Shown: positions 25,590 to 34,234 of the stretch, piece by piece
How positions within the stretch are numbered: position 1 is the first letter of the stretch
Layout of the letters: each line of letters opens with the position of its first letter
DNA from: Bacteroidota bacterium
GTDB taxonomy: Bacteria; Bacteroidota; Bacteroidia; Chitinophagales; Saprospiraceae
NCBI GenBank assembly: GCA_029573365.1
Contig: JAKQGD010000155.1
Span: 1-58,980 of the forward strand
Reading direction: 5' to 3'
DNA length: 58,980 nt
Made by a program: the position numbers and the translations under genes
The notes under the pieces: generated by a model
The model's database searches: none
Told to the model about the DNA's origin: nothing
What the model saw: only the letters and a program-made list of their open reading frames with translations

Positions 25590-26039
25590 ATGAAGATTCT
25601 TATGGTTTGCCTCGGCAATATTTGCAGGTCGCCTATTGCTCAGGGCATACTGGAGGCTAAGGTAACAAGGTCAGGGCTGGGATGGCATGTCGACTCGGCC
25701 GGAACTTCAGGATGGCACGATGGCGAAGGCCCCGATCACAGGGCTGTAGATACATGCAAAGCCAGAGGCCTGAACATTTCCCGGCAGGTATCACGGAAAA
25801 TCACGAGGCATGATCTTGACAATTTTGATCTGATTCTGGCCATGGATGCTGACAACTACTGTGAGATACTTTCCATATGCCACACTCAAGCCCAAAGGGA
25901 AAAGATAAAACTCATTCTTAATTTCCTATATCCTGACAGAAACATGGCTGTTCCGGACCCGTATTACGATGGCAGATTTGACGAAGTATATGACCTGCTC
26001 GACAAAGCCACAGACAGAATTATTGAAAGCTACGCCTGA
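25590..26039 (+). CDS. Low-molecular-weight protein-tyrosine phosphatase
   Basis: This 149-residue phosphatase begins MKILMVCLGNICRSPIAQ. The P-loop has nucleophile C7 and R13, and the general acid is the Asp of the C-terminal PDPYY motif. Length is typical of the family. The ATG at 25590 is chosen over a TTG at 25578. Such enzymes often control tyrosine kinases of exopolysaccharide export, but no such kinase is encoded nearby, so the target is unknown. Confidence 0.95.
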   Translation: MKILMVCLGNICRSPIAQGILEAKVTRSGLGWHVDSAGTSGWHDGEGPDHRAVDTCKARGLNISRQVSRKITRHDLDNFDLILAMDADNYCEILSICHTQAQREKIKLILNFLYPDRNMAVPDPYYDGRFDEVYDLLDKATDRIIESYA

Positions 26040-26050
26040 ATTTGAGGTTG

Positions 26051-26980
26051 TTATTTCTTTTTCAGGAATTCCAGGTTGCGTTTCAAGCCTTCGTATTTTG
26101 TGCGTTTAACTGCACTGCCCTCAAACATCCGTGTAAAAACAGGTTCTGAAAGATCCATCCACTCCTCCCGGGTCATTTGCAGCAATCCGCTGACTGGCTT
26201 AAACTGTGACTCGTCATGCCTGACAGAAAAGCGATTCCAGGGACATACATCCTGGCAAATATCACAGCCAAAGACCCTGTTTTGCAGCAATCCCTCAAAT
26301 CTTGGGGGTATCTCTCCTCTAAGTTCAATGGTCAAATAGGAGATACAACTGGAACCGTCCATCACATACCCTTGAGGAGCAATGGCATCTGTTGGACAGG
26401 CATCGATGCAGCGGGTACAAGTGCCGCAGAAGTCATCTATAGGGCCGTCATATTCCAGCTCCAGATCACATATCACTTCGCCAAGGAAAAAATACGACCC
26501 CTTCTTCGGATGGATCAACATGGTGTTTTTTCCTATCCACCCCAGGCCGCTGCGTCTGGCAAGGTCCCTCTCCAGCACCGGGGCACTGTCTACAAATACC
26601 CTTCCCGTAACATCTCCATAGGTTTGCCTGATAAAATCGAACAGATGATCCAGTTTTTTTCTGACTACCTTGTGGTAATCCCTGCCATAGGCATACATGG
26701 AAATTACAGGAGCTGACGGGTCTTCCTGCATCTCCTGATTGTAGTAGTTGTAAGCCAGGGAAATCACACTTTTAGCTCCGGGCACCAGCTTAGAAGGATC
26801 GACTCTTTTGTCAAAGTGACTTTCAAGGTAACCCATTTCGCCATGTAACCCTTTTTTTAGCCAGGCTTCCAAGCGTGCAGCTTCCTCATCCATGTGCTCT
26901 GCCCTGCTGATGCCACACAGGAAGAAACCGAGTTCGGAGGCCTTGGATTTGATGAGGGAACTTCTGAGCTTTTTGTCCAT
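26051..26980 (-). CDS. queG: Epoxyqueuosine reductase
   Basis: This 309-residue cobalamin- and iron-sulfur-dependent enzyme carries out the last step of queuosine synthesis in tRNA (epoxyqueuosine to queuosine). Two 4Fe-4S ligand sets are present: CGTCTRCIDACPTDA (about 182-196) and CDICQDVCPWN (about 237-247). The N-terminal half has RDYHKVVRKKLDHL and RVFVDSAPVLERDLARRSGL, which are family hallmarks. Length is slightly below that of E. coli QueG because the C-terminal HEAT-like part is missing, as is usual in Bacteroidota. Its stop lies 11 bases from the convergent phosphatase gene. Confidence 0.95.
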   Translation of the reverse strand: MDKKLRSSLIKSKASELGFFLCGISRAEHMDEEAARLEAWLKKGLHGEMGYLESHFDKRVDPSKLVPGAKSVISLAYNYYNQEMQEDPSAPVISMYAYGRDYHKVVRKKLDHLFDFIRQTYGDVTGRVFVDSAPVLERDLARRSGLGWIGKNTMLIHPKKGSYFFLGEVICDLELEYDGPIDDFCGTCTRCIDACPTDAIAPQGYVMDGSSCISYLTIELRGEIPPRFEGLLQNRVFGCDICQDVCPWNRFSVRHDESQFKPVSGLLQMTREEWMDLSEPVFTRMFEGSAVKRTKYEGLKRNLEFLKKK

Positions 26981-27043
26981 GTAAAAGATGAAAACCCAAA
27001 TGTACCAAAACCATGGGTAACAAGGGTAAAATACTGGGTTGTC

Positions 27044-27652
27044 TTACGACCAATGACCCATCAAGCCCATTTTTTTATCAGGAGTAATTACCAGATGGAA
27101 ATTTTCCTTAAATAGTTTTATGGCTATGGCCAAAAGGATGATGCCAAATACTTTACGCAGTACGGCTGTACCCGCATCGCCAAGTTTTTCTTTTATGATA
27201 TCAGAAAAATGGAGGACCGCAAATACGACAACGATGTTTAAAAAAATGGCCGTGAGGATTTCGATGTCATTGTATTTTGATTTGAGCGAAATAAGGGTGG
27301 TCATGGTACCGGCACCTGCAATAAGCGGAAAAGCTATTGGTACTATGGTCCCCGAAGCAGTTCCTGCACTCTCCCTGAAAAATCTGACACCAAGTATCAT
27401 CTCTAGGCCAAGGAAAAAGAGGATGATGGCGCCGGCTACAGCAAAAGACTGAACATCCAGTCCAAATAGTTTAAGGATGCCTTCACCGGCATACAGGAAA
27501 CCCACCATCAGCAGCATGGATACCAGTGCAGCCTGCATGGAATCGACGACCACTCCCTTTTTCTTGAGGTCGATGATTACAGGAATGTTGCCTATGATGT
27601 CGATGACCGAAAACAAAATCAGGGCTATGCTGAGGGTGTTTTGAATATTCAT
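27044..27652 (-). CDS. MarC family integral membrane protein
   Basis: A 202-residue protein with six hydrophobic segments matching the MarC/UPF0056 family. Blocks include LFSVIDIIGNIPVIIDLKK near the N-terminus, FLGLEMILGVRFF and PIAFPLIAGAGTMTTLISL in the middle. The family was once linked to multiple antibiotic resistance, a link later withdrawn; substrate is unknown. It is transcribed toward queG with a 63-base gap and probably has its own promoter. Confidence 0.92.
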   Translation of the reverse strand: MNIQNTLSIALILFSVIDIIGNIPVIIDLKKKGVVVDSMQAALVSMLLMVGFLYAGEGILKLFGLDVQSFAVAGAIILFFLGLEMILGVRFFRESAGTASGTIVPIAFPLIAGAGTMTTLISLKSKYNDIEILTAIFLNIVVVFAVLHFSDIIKEKLGDAGTAVLRKVFGIILLAIAIKLFKENFHLVITPDKKMGLMGHWS

Positions 27653-27677
27653 TTCAAAATATAAATTTAAATTAAGA

Positions 27678-27685
27678 CAAATATA
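27678..27685 (-). promoter_or_regulatory. Candidate -7 box of the marC-family gene
   Basis: On the minus strand TATATTTG (27685-27678) matches TAnnTTTG exactly, 25 bases before the start codon. A -33 TTG is not evident. Confidence 0.4.
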
Positions 27686-27865
27686 TACTTAATTTCAGAC
27701 ATAAATGTTGTTTAGTTTCTTTTTTCAAACAATAATTTTACAACTCTTTAACAAAGATTTAGAAACAGGAAAAAAACACGGCGATTATTTTTACAATAAT
27801 GAAAGAGGAATTGAACCGCATCACCATCTTTTTGTTTAACCATTCTTTATATAAAATTAAACAAA

Positions 27866-28573
27866 ATGAAGATTGAACAATCTTGTGTCAACGAAATGAT
27901 ATCATCAGGCTCGATCAGGATTACGGAATTTGACCATGATGAGATAGGGGACAACCATTTGTTTACAAGCATTGAAACCCCTATGAGGAAAGATGCTTTT
28001 GCTTTGAGTGACCACGAAAAAAAACAAAGGATTGCTCATTATTTTAGTGAGATCATGCATACCCTCGGACTGGACCTCAGTGACGACAGCCTCAGAGGCA
28101 CTCCAGAGAGGGTAGCCAAAATGTACATTGACGAGATTTTTTCAGGACTTGATCCAAAAAACAAGCCCAAAGTCGCACTTTTCGATAATAAGTATAAGTA
28201 TAAACAGATGCTCGTCGAAAAGGACATTACTTTTTATTCCAATTGTGAGCATCATTTCGTGCCTATCATCGGCAAGGCTCATCTGGCCTATTTTTCAAAA
28301 GGCAAGGTGATAGGCCTTTCAAAATTAAACAGACTGGTGCAGTATTATGCACAAAGGCCACAGGTACAGGAGAGGCTCACAGTGCAGATTGGCGAAGAGC
28401 TGAAGTCATGTTTGGGTACTGAGGATGTTGCAGTTGTCATTGATGCCAAGCACCTGTGTGTATCGGCGAGGGGGATTAAGGATAATGACAGTGCCACAGT
28501 CACCTCCTATTATGGAGGCAGGTTTTTAAACGAAAGTACTAAGCGTGAGTTTCTGGATTATTTAAAATTTTAA
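27866..28573 (+). CDS. folE: GTP cyclohydrolase I
   Basis: This 235-residue enzyme converts GTP to dihydroneopterin triphosphate, the first step of folate synthesis and, in many bacteria, of queuosine synthesis. Zinc and active-site residues are in FYSNCEHHFVPIIGKAHLAY and KHLCVSARGIKDNDS. The block GLSKLNRLVQYYAQRPQVQE is intact. An N-terminal extension of about 45 residues precedes the catalytic core, a common feature. It is followed two bases later by an SDR gene, so the two are almost certainly co-transcribed. Confidence 0.96.
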   Translation: MKIEQSCVNEMISSGSIRITEFDHDEIGDNHLFTSIETPMRKDAFALSDHEKKQRIAHYFSEIMHTLGLDLSDDSLRGTPERVAKMYIDEIFSGLDPKNKPKVALFDNKYKYKQMLVEKDITFYSNCEHHFVPIIGKAHLAYFSKGKVIGLSKLNRLVQYYAQRPQVQERLTVQIGEELKSCLGTEDVAVVIDAKHLCVSARGIKDNDSATVTSYYGGRFLNESTKREFLDYLKF

Positions 28574-28575
28574 AG

Positions 28576-29262
28576 GTGAAAAATTATCTGATTATAGGCG
28601 GCTCCTCAGGAATCGGACTTTCGCTTGCCGGGCTGTTGAAAGTAGAACACAACGTTTATGCCACTTACCACACTAATAAGGTGGGTGATGATACAATCCG
28701 GTATTTCTATTATGAAGCAGGAGGCAAGCTGGATACTGAATGCCTGCCCGAAGCCCTGGATGGTCTTGTTTATTGCCCCGGAAGTATTCTTCTGAGGCCT
28801 ATCGAAAGGCTGTCAAGCCAGAGTTTTGTTGATGATTTTAAATTGCAGGTAGGCGGTGCCATAGACTGCATACAGGCAGTGCTTCCAAGGTTAAAAAAAT
28901 CGGCCTCCTCATCTGTGGTGTTGTTTTCTACGGTAGCCGTTCAGAGTGGTTTTAACTTTCATAGCATGGTCAGTGCAAGCAAAGGGGCTATTGAAGGGTT
29001 GAGCAGGGCGTTGGCAGCCGAGTTTGCACCACATATACGGGTAAATTGCATAGCTCCCTCGCTGACACATACACCGCTAGCCGCTTCGCTTTTAAATACA
29101 AATGAGAAAATGGAGGCCAATGCCAAAAGGCATCCCTTGCGAAGGGTGGGTCGCCCGGAGGATACTGCAAATCTTGCGGCATTTCTTCTTTCAGAAAAAT
29201 CATCCTGGATTACAGGCCAAGTGATACATTCTGATGGAGGAATGTCATCAATCAATGTTTGA
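28576..29262 (+). CDS. SDR-family protein lacking the catalytic tyrosine, next to folE
   Basis: This 228-residue Rossmann protein starts with GTG at 28576, two bases after folE. The nucleotide-binding loop is GGSSGIG (8-14), and NCIAPSLTHTPLA and WITGQVIHSDGGMSS are typical SDR blocks. The active-site Ser is S118 (FSTVA). In the usual YxxxK motif, K136 is present (VSASKGA) but V132 stands where Tyr belongs. It may be a non-catalytic SDR or use an altered mechanism. Its position suggests a pteridine role, for example reduction of a dihydropterin, but this is inference from location. Confidence 0.85.
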   Translation: MKNYLIIGGSSGIGLSLAGLLKVEHNVYATYHTNKVGDDTIRYFYYEAGGKLDTECLPEALDGLVYCPGSILLRPIERLSSQSFVDDFKLQVGGAIDCIQAVLPRLKKSASSSVVLFSTVAVQSGFNFHSMVSASKGAIEGLSRALAAEFAPHIRVNCIAPSLTHTPLAASLLNTNEKMEANAKRHPLRRVGRPEDTANLAAFLLSEKSSWITGQVIHSDGGMSSINV

Positions 29263-29390
29263 CAATTACAGCCAAAAAAATATTTTGGTCCGTGGCGGGA
29301 TAATGAATTAAAATGTCATTCTGATTCACTATCTTGCGATTGGTCTCCACACGGATTTTGTCATTTAGGTCTAATACATCCTGGTAAAGT

Positions 29391-30560
29391 ATGGTAAAAC
29401 AACTGGCTAAACTATTATTATTATTCGGGTTATTAATTGATTTTGAGCTCGCTTCAGGACAGCAGGAACATTGCCAAAAGGCTGATGTACTTATGAAAAA
29501 ACAGGACTATACCGGAGCCATTGGCCTATATGAAAAGTGCTTAGGTAGCGATTCCACCAGACATGAAACATTAAATTCGCTGGCGTTTTGTTATCTCAAT
29601 GCCGGAGATTATGCTCTGGCAAAGGAAAAATACCATATCCTCGAAAGAGTAGATTCCTTTGGCACTGAAGCAGCCATCAGGCTTGCATCCATCTACGAAG
29701 TACAGCAAAACCTGCCCAAAGCCATCAGGTACAACCTCCTGCTTAGCAAACGGTTTCCCGGCAACCCTGTTTACCTGAGAAAACTGGGCTCGCTCTACCT
29801 TCAGGGCCGCGAATCCACCCAGTCAAGGCAGATGTACCGCGAGGCTCTGATGATAAATCCTAGAGACCTTTTGGCTGTGCAAGGTTTGTCAGAGATCCTG
29901 GTGACTGCCGACAGCCTGGAGACTGCAGATTCTTTGCTGTCTGTAGGCCTTAAGACTGACAGCCTCCACATTGGCCTCAGCCTACTTAGGTCCCGGGTGT
30001 TATACCGCACAAGACATTACAGGGAGACAGCCGACATATTGCACCGGATGACATACCGCACAGAACTCAACAATTATTATAACAAATTGCTTGGCTATTC
30101 ATTTATGCAGATTGACTCCCTCGAAAAAGCCATATTTCACCTCCAAAAATCGCTGCTCGAAGAAAGTGACCCCGAGTATGCCCTTTTTTACCTGGCATTG
30201 GCATACGAAAAGAAAAAAGAATACGAACGTTCTGACTGGTATTATAGCGAAGCCATCAAGGCTGGCATATCAGAAAACGTGGCCCAGTATTACCGTGGTA
30301 AAGCCCGGATAGCCATGCAGACCGATAAAAACAAGGAAGCCATAGACCTGTACCGACAAAGCCTGGAATATCAAAAAGACCCCACTGTATATTTTTTCAT
30401 GGCCAATGCGGCGGACCTGTATTACAAGGACAAGACTAGGGCCGCAGAATATTACAGGAAATATCTGGCCAGTGGGCATGACAATGCAGAGTTTATCAGC
30501 ATATCAAAAGAGAGACTGGCCGCCATAAAGGAAAACAGGTTTATGAAAGGAGGCAAATGA
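29391..30560 (+). CDS. Exported TPR-repeat protein
   Basis: This 389-residue protein has a signal peptide (LLLLFGLLIDFELASG) followed by about ten tetratricopeptide repeats over almost the whole mature part. Examples are DYTGAIGLYEKCLGSDSTRH, EKAIFHLQKSLLEESDPEYA and EAIDLYRQSLEYQKDP. TPR proteins of this kind are periplasmic or outer-membrane-associated scaffolds in Bacteroidota. No catalytic domain is seen, and the partner is unknown. It stands alone between the folE-SDR pair and parE. Confidence 0.88.
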   Translation: MVKQLAKLLLLFGLLIDFELASGQQEHCQKADVLMKKQDYTGAIGLYEKCLGSDSTRHETLNSLAFCYLNAGDYALAKEKYHILERVDSFGTEAAIRLASIYEVQQNLPKAIRYNLLLSKRFPGNPVYLRKLGSLYLQGRESTQSRQMYREALMINPRDLLAVQGLSEILVTADSLETADSLLSVGLKTDSLHIGLSLLRSRVLYRTRHYRETADILHRMTYRTELNNYYNKLLGYSFMQIDSLEKAIFHLQKSLLEESDPEYALFYLALAYEKKKEYERSDWYYSEAIKAGISENVAQYYRGKARIAMQTDKNKEAIDLYRQSLEYQKDPTVYFFMANAADLYYKDKTRAAEYYRKYLASGHDNAEFISISKERLAAIKENRFMKGGK

Positions 30561-30626
30561 AATTTTACAGATTCGGTTGTTCCAATTATGACAGAGGAAA
30601 GTGTTTTTCATATCATAAAAATTTAT

Positions 30627-30634
30627 TATATTTG
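30627..30634 (+). promoter_or_regulatory. Candidate -7 box of parE
   Basis: TATATTTG matches TAnnTTTG exactly, 42 bases before the parE start codon. The -33 element is weak. Confidence 0.45.
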
Positions 30635-30675
30635 CCATTTATTAAGCTTCATCATTCAAAATAAGAGACATCAGA

Positions 30676-32601
30676 ATGGCTGACCACTCTACAGTACAAT
30701 ATACCGAAGACAATATTAAAAGCCTCGACTGGCAGGAACACATCAGGCTCAGGCCCGGCATGTACATCGGCAAGCTGGGAGATGGTTCGTCACATGATGA
30801 CGGCATATATGTTCTGCTCAAAGAAGTGGTGGATAACTCCATAGACGAATATGTTATGGGCCACGGCAAGACCATTGATATACAAATAGAACACGGCAAG
30901 GTTTCTGTGAGAGACTACGGCAGGGGCATACCTCTGGGCAAGGTCATAGACTGTGTTTCCAAAATAAATACGGGTGGAAAATACGATTCCCGGGCGTTTA
31001 AAAAATCTGTGGGGCTTAACGGTGTAGGCACCAAGGCGGTCAATGCCCTTTCTTCGTATTTCAGAGTGCAGTCTGTCAGAGACGGCGAATGCAAGGTAGC
31101 CGAGTTTAAGGAAGGGGTTCTTATCAAGGACCACAAGATGGCAAAGTCAGGTGAAGTCAATGGCACGCTTATAGAGTATATAGCCGACGAAAACATATTC
31201 AAACATTTTAAATACCGCTCTGAATATGTCGAAAACCAATTATGGAACTATGCCTATCTCAATGCCGGCCTGAAACTCAACTACAATGGTAAAATACTCG
31301 TTTCTAAAAACGGGCTCAGGGACCTTCTCGAACGAAAAACGGATGTCGAAAATCTGTTGTATCCAATCATCCACCTTCAGGGCGAAGATATTGAAGTCGC
31401 CATTTCGCACAGCACACAATATGGTGAGGAGTATTACTCATTTGTCAATGGCCAGAACACGACACAGGGTGGTACACACCTTGCAGCATTCAGAGAAGCA
31501 ATAGTGAAGACGCTCCGTGATTATTATAAAAAAGATTTTGATTCACGTGATGTACAGACATCTATAGTTGGTGCCATCAGCCTGAAAGTAGAAGAGCCGG
31601 TATTTGAGTCACAAACAAAGACCAAACTCGGATCTCTCAACATGTCACCCGACGGGATAACCATCAGGTCATTTGTCGTGGACTTCCTCAAGACAAATCT
31701 GGACAACTACCTTCACAAAAACAAGGAAATCGCCGATGCAATCCTTCGCAAGATACAGCAATCGGAGCGGGAACGAAAGGAGATTGCCGATATAAAAAAA
31801 ATAGCCAACCAGCGGGCCAAGAAAGCAAATATCCACAACAAAAAGCTCCGTGATTGCAGGAATCACCTTACTGACGGACGCAAGACGGATGACGAAAACA
31901 AGCTGGCTACTACCATCTTTATCACGGAAGGTGATTCTGCCAGCGGCTCCATCACCAAAGCAAGAAATGTACAATCACAAGCGGTGTTTTCGCTAAGGGG
32001 CAAGCCTCTTAATTGTTATGGTATGACCAAAAAGGTGGTGTACCAAAACGAAGAATTAAATCTGCTCCAGCATGCACTGGACATAGAAGATGGCATCGAA
32101 AACCTCAGATACAACAGGGTAGTGATTGCCACCGATGCAGACGTAGATGGTATGCACATTAGGCTACTGCTGCTCACCTTTTTCCTGCAGTTTTTTCCTG
32201 ATCTCGTCAAGGCTGGCCACCTTTTCATCCTGGACACACCCTTATTCCGGGTCAGGGACAAGCAGAAAACATTCTACTGTTACAGCGAAAAGGAAAAACA
32301 GGAAGCCATCGGCAAACTCAGGGGAAAAGCCGAAATCACAAGGTTTAAAGGGCTGGGAGAAATTTCACCTAATGAATTTGAAGATTTTATAGGCGAAAAC
32401 ATAAGACTGGAGCCTGTCATCCTGGGCGAAAAAACCAAAATCGAAGACCTGTTAAGTTATTATATGGGTAAAAATACGCCCGAACGCCAGGAGTTTATCA
32501 TCGGCAACCTGAAAGTCGAACTCGACCATCTCACGCCCGCAGAAGAGGAAGTCATGGATTTGACTCTTGCCGGCGAAGAAGTAGGAGCTGAAGCAGGCTG
32601 A
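30676..32601 (+). CDS. parE: DNA topoisomerase IV subunit B (type IIA, GHKL ATPase)
   Basis: This 641-residue ATPase subunit pairs with ParC to decatenate daughter chromosomes. The GHKL ATP site is formed by EVVDNSIDE, DYGRGIP and GLNGVGTKAVNAL. The transducer and TOPRIM domains follow, the latter with ITEGDSASG and DADVDGMHIR for magnesium. The C-terminal RFKGLGEISPNEF is the family tail. Length and domain order match Bacteroidota ParE rather than the longer gyrB-type proteins, but GyrB cannot be fully excluded. parC is not next to it; the next genes are on the other strand. Confidence 0.9.
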   Translation: MADHSTVQYTEDNIKSLDWQEHIRLRPGMYIGKLGDGSSHDDGIYVLLKEVVDNSIDEYVMGHGKTIDIQIEHGKVSVRDYGRGIPLGKVIDCVSKINTGGKYDSRAFKKSVGLNGVGTKAVNALSSYFRVQSVRDGECKVAEFKEGVLIKDHKMAKSGEVNGTLIEYIADENIFKHFKYRSEYVENQLWNYAYLNAGLKLNYNGKILVSKNGLRDLLERKTDVENLLYPIIHLQGEDIEVAISHSTQYGEEYYSFVNGQNTTQGGTHLAAFREAIVKTLRDYYKKDFDSRDVQTSIVGAISLKVEEPVFESQTKTKLGSLNMSPDGITIRSFVVDFLKTNLDNYLHKNKEIADAILRKIQQSERERKEIADIKKIANQRAKKANIHNKKLRDCRNHLTDGRKTDDENKLATTIFITEGDSASGSITKARNVQSQAVFSLRGKPLNCYGMTKKVVYQNEELNLLQHALDIEDGIENLRYNRVVIATDADVDGMHIRLLLLTFFLQFFPDLVKAGHLFILDTPLFRVRDKQKTFYCYSEKEKQEAIGKLRGKAEITRFKGLGEISPNEFEDFIGENIRLEPVILGEKTKIEDLLSYYMGKNTPERQEFIIGNLKVELDHLTPAEEEVMDLTLAGEEVGAEAG

Positions 32602-32616
32602 CCTATAAATGGTGGC

Positions 32617-33147
32617 TTACCACAGCTTGTTGTATTCCGGATTGTTTACCCACTTTCCCCATTTTTTATTGTAGGTGTGGATATTTTTTGTAGGTTTTCC
32701 CTGGAGGTCGTAAAGATCATGGCCTGCATTGGCCCACTCAAATATGCTACCATAGAGGTTTGACACATTGGTAAAACCTGCCTTAATCATTTTTGTGGCT
32801 ATCTTTTCGCTCCTGTATCCAATAGAGCAATACACCACAATCCTCTTATTTTTTGGAATATCCTTTAACATGTCCAAATCAAACTTGTTGTAATCCACAA
32901 ATCTGGCCGCCGGAATATGGGATACCTTGTACTCTCCAAAGCCGCGTGCATCTACAAACAGGATTTTATCCCTGTCATTGTAAGCATCAGTCACACTGAT
33001 TACGGGTGCGGTATATTCAAGATAACTGTTAACCTTACGGTCAAACTCAGGATTGGCACAAGATGCAAGCTTTGAATACTGGCTAACCAGGGTTTCTGTC
33101 ATCGTTGTGATAGTGGTAAAAAGTAACAGGATTCTTAAATAAATCAT
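32617..33147 (-). CDS. Exported rhodanese-like domain protein
   Basis: This 176-residue protein has an N-terminal signal sequence (MIYLRILLLFTTITT) and one rhodanese domain. The loop VVYCSIGYRSEKIATKMI carries the active-site Cys at the usual position, preceded by FVDARGFGEYKVSHIPAARF. Rhodaneses transfer sulfane sulfur, here presumably in the periplasm. The ATG at 33147 is chosen; the frame is open to 33186, inside mvaD, but that start would put a hydrophilic stretch before the signal. It follows mvaD by 16 bases in an apparent three-gene operon. Confidence 0.88.
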   Translation of the reverse strand: MIYLRILLLFTTITTMTETLVSQYSKLASCANPEFDRKVNSYLEYTAPVISVTDAYNDRDKILFVDARGFGEYKVSHIPAARFVDYNKFDLDMLKDIPKNKRIVVYCSIGYRSEKIATKMIKAGFTNVSNLYGSIFEWANAGHDLYDLQGKPTKNIHTYNKKWGKWVNNPEYNKLW

Positions 33148-33163
33148 AGTGCGGCTATAAGTG

Positions 33164-34234
33164 TCAGGAAATTTTGACAGGACCATCGCCTACCTTGTCT
33201 TTGATAATCCTGCCTTCGTGACAAAGGGGTTTCAGGAAAGACGAGATGAAGCGGCTCACTTTTTCTTCGTATTCGTCAGGATACAACAGATGTACATTGG
33301 GTCCGGCATCCAGAGTAAAATAAAGAGGTATACCGGTTTCTGTCCTGAATTGTCTTACGAGATTTATAGCTGACAGGGAGCCTTCCTTCATCAGGATGTA
33401 TGAAGGATCTGAGCACATCATGAGGGCGTGGAGAGTGAGGGCTTCGTCTTCCGTGATTTTGCCAAAGGTGTCTAAATCGCCGTCATGCAGTGCGGCGATG
33501 AGCTTTGCTGCTCTTTCGTTGGCCTGTTTATACCGTGCCGGGGCGTATGGGTTACCTTCCATAAGGGCATGACCTGCTGAGGAGGAGACACTTTTTTCTT
33601 CGGGGCTGATAATAAGGATGTCATCATGAAACGACCGGAATACCTGATGAACCTCCTGCGAAAGTCCCAGGGCCCATTCGTCTGAAGACCCGGCCAGAGA
33701 GGGCAATTCACCCCATATGGCGGCCGTCTGATATACCGATCTGCAGGCACTGCCACTTCCGAGCCTGCTTATAAGAGATGCTTTCCTGAGCATTGCCGAT
33801 GACCCCGGAGTCATGCCGGTAATCATGGTTTCGAGGTCACAGAGAGCCATGGCCAGGGCAGACATCGCTGATGCCGAGGATGCTATGCCACTGCTATGTG
33901 GGAAGGAATTGCTGGTTTCGATACTGAGGTGGCCGCTTTTTAAAAAAGGAAAATACGGCTCAGTTATGTTTTCGAGAAACCTTCGTATGCGGCCCTCAAA
34001 TGCAGGGTTTTCGCGTCCCTCAAAGATAAATTTGAGTTTGAGAGCATCACTTCCGAGGTCCTCTTCCCACGAAAGGAAGGTGCGGGTAGCCGCTTCACTC
34101 AGCGTAAAACTCACTGAGGCATTGTTTGGCAACTGATTGCTATGTTTGCCCCAATACTTAACCAGGGCTATGTTTGATGGGCATTGCCAGCCTGTGGAAT
34201 ATTTAAGATTTCCCTGACCTGTTGAGTTTGACAT
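33164..34234 (-). CDS. mvaD: Diphosphomevalonate decarboxylase
   Basis: This 356-residue GHMP-family enzyme converts mevalonate diphosphate to isopentenyl diphosphate, the last step of the mevalonate route. Hallmarks are CPSNIALVKYWGKHSNQLPN near the N-terminus, the phosphate-binding loop FPHSSGIASSASAMSALA and TLDAGPNVHLLY, whose Asp is catalytic. The ATG at 34234 gives MSNSTGQGNLKYSTGWQ directly before the conserved core; the frame is open to 34321. That ATG lies inside the end of the upstream DUF4294 gene (32-base overlap), so translation is probably coupled. Other mevalonate genes are not in the window. Confidence 0.95.
   Translation of the reverse strand: MSNSTGQGNLKYSTGWQCPSNIALVKYWGKHSNQLPNNASVSFTLSEAATRTFLSWEEDLGSDALKLKFIFEGRENPAFEGRIRRFLENITEPYFPFLKSGHLSIETSNSFPHSSGIASSASAMSALAMALCDLETMITGMTPGSSAMLRKASLISRLGSGSACRSVYQTAAIWGELPSLAGSSDEWALGLSQEVHQVFRSFHDDILIISPEEKSVSSSAGHALMEGNPYAPARYKQANERAAKLIAALHDGDLDTFGKITEDEALTLHALMMCSDPSYILMKEGSLSAINLVRQFRTETGIPLYFTLDAGPNVHLLYPDEYEEKVSRFISSFLKPLCHEGRIIKDKVGDGPVKIS

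Noticed and set aside
33043..33080. Lipobox-like LASC in the rhodanese protein
   Set aside because: The Cys is at residue 30, after charged residues that follow the hydrophobic signal core, so it does not fit a lipoprotein signal.
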